Source: Forficula auricularia
Taxonomy: Eukaryota; Arthropoda; Insecta; Dermaptera; Forficulidae
Assembly (NCBI GenBank): GCA_024734495.1
Contig: JALMQS010000187.1
Location: 13,287,952 to 13,351,951, forward strand
Reading direction: 5' to 3'
Length of the DNA stretch: 64,000 nucleotides
Position 1 is the stretch's first letter. Every line of letters starts with the position of its first letter. Below the pieces are notes generated by a model that had not been told where the DNA came from, searched no databases, and saw only the letters and a list, made by a program, of their open reading frames with translations. The translations under genes and the position numbers were made by a program. This document shows, in pieces, positions 56,526 through 64,000 of the stretch.

Positions 56526-57384
56526 CGAAATACTAGTATTATATTATTATTCCTTTATTATTATTATTATTAATTAAAATTTAAATAAAAACTAAGAGGA
56601 GCCTTTTTCAAACGGCCGTTCTGGTGACTCAGGCGAAAGAGGAAGACTTAATTGAGTCATAAAAATATTTTTCATTTATTAAGTCCTCGGGGAAATAATT
56701 ATGAGCGATATTTAGTGAGATTTTATCTTACCCTCGTCTCGGATGAAAGGACTAATATTATATTTTTTTTTAATGAAAGGGATTTAAAGAGATATAAAAT
56801 ACCTAAGTCATGGAGGGAAGTGCCTCTTAAATCCAAGAAATAAAAAAGAAATGATAGAACTCTTGGAATATCGGATTCGAGATACTTGTTTAACCAGATC
56901 TTGAACGATTGAAGACCAGATAAGCTACGTATAGATTCATCAGTTACGGTAACTGAGATAAAGGATTCCAAATATGTATTTCAATTTCTTTTTTAGATAC
57001 TAATTACAAAATTTTTGGAAAGGCTGTGAGGCGGGGTAACATTTGGGTAGTAAGATCTATGGGCTTTGACAACAAATGATATATAATGTATTCAAAAATT
57101 TAATTAGTCTTAGATTCCTTATGGCTGAGATTATAAGACAACAGTGTGCTTCGCATCCAGTTAGAATTTGGTGGTGGAGAAATACAGAAATAAAATTCTT
57201 AGCCTAGTAGAATCCAGGTGTGTTTTATTTATATGAATCACACCAAGAAACCAATAAATGGTTACTGGCTGCAAAAGACCTCAAATACGTGTAAGCAAAT
57301 ACTTATTGTATATTATGTAGATTATCGGAAAGATGGACAAGATTTAATGAAAACGTCTTTTAATTAATTTAGTGACGTTTTTGC
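56526..57384. other. AT-rich spacer
   Basis: Overlapping frames on both strands at 56652-56971 are mutual shadows without a motif. Nothing supported. Confidence 0.35.
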
Positions 57385-57860
57385 ATTTCTAGCTCTCTAG
57401 AGGCCCAGAGATTATGTATACAAAATTTGGTTGAGTTTGGTCTAAGGGCAAGAATTTACATTTTTTCACCCCCCCCCCCCCCTCTTTTTGGGTGGTTTTT
57501 GGGGAAATTTTTTTAAACAAAAGTTGTCAGAAATCACATCCCCTACAACTTTATTTATCATAAAACATAAATAAAAACCCCCTTCTGGGGTCAAAATATC
57601 AAAACGTTATATAGCTAAAAACGCAAGTTAGAAGACATATGATGTAAATATGAAATTTCATAATAATCCCTTCAGCCGTTTTATGTGAATCGTGAGCAAC
57701 CTTTCGGAAACCACTGAAACAGACAGACAGACATACAGACAGACAGGAATTTTTTTGAGGGTGTTTTCATTCATAACTTTGCTTGAAACGTGTGCAACCA
57801 AAATTTGGCGTCATTTGGAGCAATGTACAGACAAAACCTTAATTTTATATATATAGATTT
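57385..57860 (+). repeat. TACAAAATTTGGTTGAG repeat with TTATATATATAGAT tail
   Basis: Starts like the repeats at 300 and 42440, contains a (CAGA)n stretch (ACAGACAGACAGACATACAG) and ends AATGTACAGACAAAACC then TTATATATATAGAT. The tail recurs at 60840-60880 and 60985-61020. It resembles an RTE-type non-LTR 3' end. Confidence 0.5.
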
Positions 57861-58149
57861 ATGTAGGAATAGGATATGGTGTTCGAAGAGAAAATCAAAA
57901 GAAAAATTTAATTGTCACGTGTATGGAAGGGGGTTGAACCATTGACCTCTCTTACCTATCCCACTGCTTTGTGGTAAGTCAAAAGAAAAGGTTGAGAATC
58001 CCTGAACTAGGAAATCTTGTGACCGCGAGACAGGCTCTCACTTGGCCACTTTTTTTTAAATGTGCAAAATTCTGATCTTCACGGTTTTAACGATAACATG
58101 AAACAAATATAAATTTCGAGAGAGAGAGATAATTTGCAATCATTAGAAA

Positions 58150-58345
58150 ATTATTAGCGGGAATGGAATTGGAATCCCAGGTGAACGCCTGAGGCGCGCC
58201 TTTCGAACTCTAATTGGCATCTACCCGGTATATTCCAAGTTAAGGCAAACTAATCATGCATAAGAGGCAATTAAAAGAGAGCACCGTCGAGGGTCACTCT
58301 TCACGAAAATCTTTTCGCTTACCTGGCTGCTCTTATGTGTTGCGC
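58150..58345. promoter_or_regulatory. Unusual unique patch, possible regulatory DNA or exon edge
   Basis: Less AT-rich and unlike any other part of the window: AACGCCTGAGGCGCGCCTTT, CTCTAATTGGCATC, AAACTAATCATGCATAAG. On the minus strand GCAGCCAG|GTAAGCG at about 58317-58329 is a good splice donor. I cannot decide between a conserved non-coding element and an untranslated exon. Confidence 0.25.
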
Positions 58346-58667
58346 TATCTTCGAAAAAATCTGTCTTTAGAAAAAACAAAAACATCTCTATTGATTCTTT
58401 CAAAACTTAAGTAATTATATAGAATTTAAATTTTATAAATTAAAGGTTTTTTTTAGTCACATAAAACAAATAAATAGAATAATTTTTATCGATTATTATT
58501 ATTTATTTAATTAATTTACCAGACAGTTTTGCTCGCTCCTGGTAGTACTGAAAATTGAAACATTTTTATAAAATTTTTAAACACTTACAGAAAAAAAGAT
58601 ACAATTTCACATTCATACATACGATTTGTAATGAGAGATTTAGTTAATTGAGAATTGATTGTAAAAT

Positions 58668-59545
58668 ATAAATAAACTGCAACGGATCGTTGCTAAACTT
58701 TATCCAAATTCATTTGAAATATTAATATGTTTATTCCTTTATTATTAATCAGATATCACTTGCAATTTGAAGTTCATGTTGACTTTAATTCAAAAATAAT
58801 GATCGATTCTCATTTAATAGTCGAATAACCATTCTACATTGGATTTTTGACGTTTCGGTTATTATTAGTAACCATTGCTGAAGACATGGAGGAATCGACT
58901 TAAAATAAAAAACAGCCATTGATTCTCATCTAATACTTGAAGAATAACAATTCTACATTAGATTTTTGATTCGATTATTATTGGTAACCATTGCTGAAGA
59001 CATGGAGGAATCGACTTAAAATAAAAAATAACGATCGATTCTTATCTAATACTAGAGGAATAACCTTATTGCATTCCATTTTTGATGTTTTGACTATTAA
59101 CCTTGATTTTTGATGTTTTGACTATTAACCTTGAGCCTTGAAGCTTGAGTTGTTATCATAAAAGAATTTAGTCTTTTTGATTTTAAGTCGATTCTTCCAC
59201 GTTTTCAGTAGAGGTTGCCATTAATAGTCAAAACATCAAAAATGGAATGCAATAAGGTTATTCCTCTAGTAGTAGATAAGAATCGATCCTTATTTTTGAT
59301 TTTAACTCGATTCCTCCATGTCTTCAGCAATGGTTACCAATAATAACCGAAATGTCAAAATCTAATGTAGAATTGTAATTCTTCAAGTATTAGATCGGAA
59401 TCAATCTCTATTTTTGATTTTAAGTCGATTCCTCTATGTCTTCAGCAATGGTTACCAATAATAACCGAAACGTTAAAAATTAATTGTAGAATAGTTATTT
59501 CTCAAGTATTAGATCAGAATCAATCGCTATTTTTGTTTTTAACTA
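58668..59545. repeat. Head-to-head array of ~120-bp units, copy 2
   Basis: Same leader (CTGCAACGGATCGTTGCTAA) and units as 46027-46930, about three units one way and three the other, with a 40-base internal duplication at 59090-59130. Two copies with the same boundaries show that the array as a whole is mobile. Confidence 0.85.
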
Positions 59546-60775
59546 GATGCCCATCTTCCGGGTGTCTTCTTAACGAACTAGGCAGCTGTTTGTACATTAA
59601 AAGTCTCATTGTGCATCTTGAAAACAACTAGGTAAGTTGTGTTTAAATATTATGCTAATTTCTTATGCAAATCGTTAAGTACAGACTTCACTTTATGTAT
59701 AGGACATCTTATATTTAATAATAATTTCAATCTAAAATATCAATTCAATAGTTGATGCTACAAATAATTTTAATCAATTATAAATTTTTCCAGTTTGTGA
59801 TCAGGAATCATGGCCAAGGGTGGTCACCTTGTGAAACACAAATCACTTGTTTTTTTAGAAATTGACAGGGGGTGGTCAATTTTTAAATCAACTCAGTTTT
59901 AATTGTTTTACGTTAAATGACTCGTTTTTTAATTGAATCGTTGATGTACTGTTTAGGAATTTCTTTTTTATTTGCCGTTAACTTCTTGTTTTCTCATAGT
60001 GGACCTATGGCCAACTAGGTACTAAAATTTCAAAAAAATTTCCTAGATTATACCACCAATAAAAGGAAATTTTCGATATTACAAGCCTGAAGATATGGAA
60101 AGCCATTTACGAATCCCGATTTGCTTAACTATGACTGGAACGATGTTGTGTCCCATATCAGTCAACTGATGCAAGATCCAAGTGAACAAAACTAGAAACG
60201 TCTACTCAGTTACAGAATTTGATTTCCTGTGGCAAACTTAAGCTGGAGCAAATTTTCATTTTTTGCGTATAAGCGCTTGTTAATAGCAGTGTCAATTACT
60301 AAAAAAATAATGGTCTACTTCTGAAACATTTCATTTTTAGGGATGTCTACTACTGAACGTGTATCTTGACTTAAAAAAAAAAAATTATTTAATATTGAAT
60401 GGATTTATTAATTTCCTATTGGCTTCTAGTTCTATTAAGAATGATGAGTGGTAGCATATGACAAGACTTCTCTTTTCGTCATTATAAATATATAGCGTCA
60501 CTAGTGGTTTTTTTTTTTATGGAAATTCCCTTTCATGATGTCTACTACCGGTAAGTTTACCTTAATTTAAAAACAGCTAAGTTTTTCGGAGCTAAAAGCT
60601 CGTTCACTCAGCAACCCAGCATGTTTAGTGAATGATATGGCCAGTGCTGTAGTAAAACCACCAGAAGGTATATACACTATATGGATTGTAAAAATCAGAA
60701 GGTAGGTAGGTATATGATATAGATAATAAAATAATAAAATCAAATGTTTTAGTTGGGTACTAGTTGCGCCCTCTT
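59546..60775. other. AT-rich spacer
   Basis: No supported gene or repeat. Confidence 0.35.
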
Positions 60776-61030
60776 GCTAGCCAGGGGGCTCTCCCCCTGG
60801 ACCCACACCCCGAAACCCACTCAGCACCCCCAGCCTCCCAAATGTACAGACAAAAACTTATTTATATATATATAGATAATTTCATTTAAATTGGTAACCA
60901 TGACGAACCCTGGACCCCCACCTCTCGAATCTCACTCCTCCACCCCGAAACGCACCCAGCACCCCCACCCACCCCACCACCCTAATGTACAGACAAAACC
61001 TTGATTTTATATATATAGATAATTTCATTT
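60776..61030 (+). repeat. Tandem pair of C-rich units with TTATATATATAGAT tails
   Basis: Two units end ATGTACAGACAAAA...TTATATATATAGATAATT and are followed by TTTAAATTGGTAA. Each has C-rich sequence with CACCCCGAAAC. They match the tail of the repeat at 57385. Confidence 0.65.
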
Positions 61031-61635
61031 AAATTGGTAATCATGAAGACAGTTTTTGTTGGGGGGACGGACATAGATAGATAGGTACATAGATACATAC
61101 AGAGGCAGACACAAATGAGCTTTAGTAGTATAGGATTTTTTAAAAAATTATCATTTTAAAAACAAATTGAAACAATTTAAAATATTTATGTGAATATTCA
61201 AAAAGTGAATGTCTCAAAATTTTCTAAATTTTCAACTAGCTCAGATCAAACCACAGGGTATATGCCGTATACCACCGTATACTCTCTGCTAAAGCCCTGA
61301 TTATATGTAAAATTTTGGAAAAATAAATTGTCTTCCATCCCTCCAAATATTTTAATTTTTATGAATTTATATCTAAAGTAAAATATAATGGTAAATAAAA
61401 TAAATTTTAAATTAATTTATTATTTACTTATAGAAAGAACATTTATACTTATAAATCAAATTCACTATGACTAGAATCGCTATATTTTTTCTAGAGTCAA
61501 TAATGTTTAATGTAGGCGTGTGAATATATACCGTGATAGAAAATTATGTAATATATGAGTCCGGCTAGACTCATCTTAAGAAACCATACGTAAAATAACG
61601 AAGCCGTTACTAGAATGTGTTTGATATTGTATTAA

Positions 61636-62204
61636 GGGAGTTCGGGACAGCTTATCTATCTGGATGATCTTCGAAAAAATATTTTGTATTTCTGCAGAGT
61701 GACAACGTCTGGCTACTAAATTTTTTAATAAAAAAATTGTTCATAATGAGGTTAATTTCGAATAAAAATCTTTGTTTTGATAATATTAATAAAAAGAATA
61801 TTGAGATAAATTTTTTCTCATTATAAAAACATTTAATTAAGACAAAAACGATTTCAAGAAATAGAGTTAGAATTCTACACTAGTGCTTTTGTTATATTCT
61901 GTTGGCTGCAAATAACTTTTTATTTTTAAATTTATGAATAACTAATTAACTAGACTGTCAAATCTATTGAAAAATGTATCATTCGATTCATAAAATTTGA
62001 ATTATTGATCTCTATAAATTTGTTGAAAATGAGGTAATTTGTATTGAACTTATAGCCCTTTTAAAAGGACAATTTTCAATAATTTATTTCTCGGTAATGG
62101 GACAGACGATCAACTTCAAATTTCGGGAATAAATATTTAATACATCATTTGATAGTAAAAATTTGAAAATTTTCTTATAAAAATGATAAACAGTCCCGAA
62201 CCCC
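61636..62204. mobile_element. TTAA-flanked MITE, 569 bp
   Basis: GGGAGTTCGGGACAG at the left and CAGTCCCGAACCCC at the right are inverted, each next to TTAA (61632-61635, 62205-62208). TTAA duplication is the piggyBac target pattern, although the terminal bases GGG rather than CCC are unusual. No transposase. Confidence 0.6.
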
Positions 62205-62345
62205 TTAAGCGGGACACAAAGACATTGAATTTTTTAATATAAAAAATGTTTGCTTTTTTTCGTGGGAAAAATTTTTTAATCATAAATACACTATACATTG
62301 AATCAATCTAATACTTGAAAAAAAAAAATGTGAAAAAAAAACAAA

Positions 62346-62710
62346 TTGCATCTGAACTCTCTTAAGATAAGCATATTTCCTCTGCCTCAGGGAAACTTGG
62401 CTATCTTTGCAGAAGAAAACGTTATTTTACGTCAGCTCTACTTCTCTAAATTAGAAAGCCCAAATTCATTCTTGTCTCACATATGTTGCGCGTATTTGTG
62501 GAGAGAGAACACAAAAAATATTTCTACATCCCTGAATGCAAACCAGAAATGAGCAATTAAATTAATTGCAGATTCAGCTTTGACAAGCCCATCAATTCCT
62601 GACCTATCGTATCTATCACTCTAGTCTAGAGACTGGAATTCCCTTCCCGTTTTCTTCTTTCCCGCGATATACAACCTTAAAATAAAATAGAAAAAACCTT
62701 CGACTCCATT
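62346..62710 (+). pseudogene. LINE C-terminal fragment, diverged
   Basis: SPNSFLSHICCAYLWREN, then SLNANQK and after a stop AIKLIADSALTSPSI, then RDWNSLPVFFFPAIYNLK. These align in order with YCSHLWRGA, LDAIQKRAVRLI and WNSLPA...YDLQ of the LINE at 53095. It is an older, more decayed relative. Confidence 0.6.
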
Positions 62711-62994
62711 ATACAAATTAAACTGGAAAAATAAATGAATCTAAAAATAATAATACACTGTAAGGAAATATACTTCTGAAGTGGAGAAGAAGAAATGGCA
62801 AATAGCTTAAGTTAATTGTAATATTTGGTTTTGATATTTTTATGGGTTTTTGAGCTAGAAAGTATACAAAATTTGCTAACACAAGCGTTCAATCACAAGC
62901 TGACATTTTGACAAAATATTTATTATCTTTTAAAATTTAATTTTTCGATGCTCACTATATAAGATTGTAATGAAGAGCGCCTATAGCCACCTAA

Positions 62995-63172
62995 GCCAGC
63001 ACCTATAATCTTCAAACCTTCAAAACAGGAGTGCATAGACACCTACGTCTACACCCTCTCACTTAATCAACTTTCCCTTCTCTTCGGTAATGCAAGGGTC
63101 TTTCGAGATCCATAGGGGCTGCATCTTTACTGGTGAACCCCTTCTTGCATTCGATTGCATTAAAAAAAAAGT
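62995..63172 (+). pseudogene. LINE 3' end copy
   Basis: CCAGCACCTATAATCTTCAA to CTTCTTGCATTCGATTGCAT plus a short A tract. Same family as 53095-54210, only the last codons and 3' UTR. Confidence 0.8.
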
Positions 63173-64000
63173 CGTGAATTCGCCATTTTTTATCAACATA
63201 GTTTTAGCCGTTTATGAGATAATATTTTAAATATACCAAGCAAAAAATAGTATATTATACATTAAGGGAGATAAATGCATTATTTTTCTCGAAGTGCAAT
63301 TTGTAGCCAGAGGGCGAAGCCCGAGCATTCTCTCCTGACGTGTATATACTATTTTTTCACGGCCTCATATTTAAAACGAATATTCAAATAAAATATTGAC
63401 ACATTAATTTTTCACAATCAAATTAAATTAAGTATATGTAGTTTCCTAAGTATTTCTGGTTTTCTTTTTTTGTTGCTATAACAACAAATTGCATTAATTT
63501 CTTGATAATAACAAACTGTCAATTTATGTATTTAATTTTGTTTTTCATTTGTATTAACATAATTATTTCCCACGGGAAATAATGTATATTAGCCCGCGTA
63601 GGAAATAATGTGACATTTCTATCCCTACTTTGATATCATAGAAACTAACTACTACACCCAGTCGTGAAAAAAAAACTTTTTTCATGCATTTTAATATCTT
63701 TAATTTTTATGGAATTTTTGAATTCGAATTGCCCATAATGACCTTATCTCAGCAAGTTACCTAATTCTTGAAAAATTATAATAAGGCTATTAATTAGTCC
63801 AGTCAATGAATGGGTTATAGAAAACATTTTAGAGGAGAGAAATTTTTTCTTATGCAATGTGTTTGAGCTAGTTAGGAGGTAAAAATAATAAAAGACCCCA
63901 GTTCTAGCTACCGGGCTTAGGGGTGGAAGGGGGTAGAAATGTCCCGTTTTTTGGTTTTTTGTTTATATCTCAAAAACGGTCGGTCGTAGGGAAAAGATTA
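63173..64000. other. AT-rich spacer to window end
   Basis: GAGGGCGAAGCCCG at 63310 is a small GC hairpin, and CCCACGGGAAATAATGTATA lies near a second GGAAATAATGTGACA. Nothing coding. Confidence 0.35.

Noticed and set aside
56652..56971. Overlapping frames on both strands
   Set aside because: They are mutual shadows with no start context or recognisable protein.
46027..59545. Hammerhead cores in the arrays
   Set aside because: CTGAAGA and GAAACGTC are on opposite strands in these units, so the ribozyme fold is impossible.

Overview
The window is animal nuclear DNA, most likely from an AT-rich arthropod. Evidence: a very AT-rich background, almost no long reading frames, GT-AG splice signals, Tc1/mariner, hAT, pogo-like and non-LTR elements, and many short inverted-repeat elements. 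The species cannot be named from the sequence. Two 100-base N runs (9670-9769 and 24444-24543) divide it into three contigs. No complete intact gene is present. I found one good candidate host exon, a few weaker exon-like islands, and a dense layer of mobile-element remains.

Layout. 1-3236: degenerate dispersed repeat and a 1.1 kb non-autonomous hAT element with a perfect 8-bp target duplication. 3237-8045 and 19635-24443: two arms, about 4.8 kb each, of a near-identical inverted duplication. Each arm holds a pogo-like MITE, a LINE tail, a tRNA-like fragment and a GC-richer block that resembles spliced exons. 8048-9669: a Tc1 element cut by the first gap, starting exactly where the left arm ends. 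9770-19634: a tRNA-derived repeat, foldback elements, a perfect 23-bp hairpin, a second Tc1 element (14828-16424) with a decayed intron-containing transposase gene, and a tandem repeat broken by a small palindromic insertion. 24544-28000: LINE endonuclease fragment next to three ~0.4 kb tandem units. 29100-30330 and 35260-38200: large foldback elements. 34846-35162, minus strand: CpG-rich first exon ending in a signal-peptide-like sequence and a perfect splice donor. 39430-44745: LINE fragments, repeats and a possible Helitron end. 44794-48306: a 3.5 kb hAT element with an 8-bp target duplication, carrying a GC-rich exon-like island and an inverted array. 50322-63172: several copies of one Jockey/CR1-like LINE, a second copy of that array, another hAT and a TTAA-flanked MITE.

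Main observation. At least six foldback elements, of different families by arm sequence, carry the same short core: CTGANGA, one extra base, a 4-5 bp hairpin, then GAAA, usually GAAACGTC. In five or six pairs the left core is on the minus strand and the right core on the plus strand, so they point outward. In the best copies the flanking bases also pair. This arrangement is close to a minimal type I hammerhead ribozyme, a motif known from Penelope-like retroelements. The extra base after CTGANGA and the decay of many copies make this a hypothesis. The inverted 4.8 kb duplication may be a haplotype contig scaffolded backwards, because its right arm runs exactly into an assembly gap.
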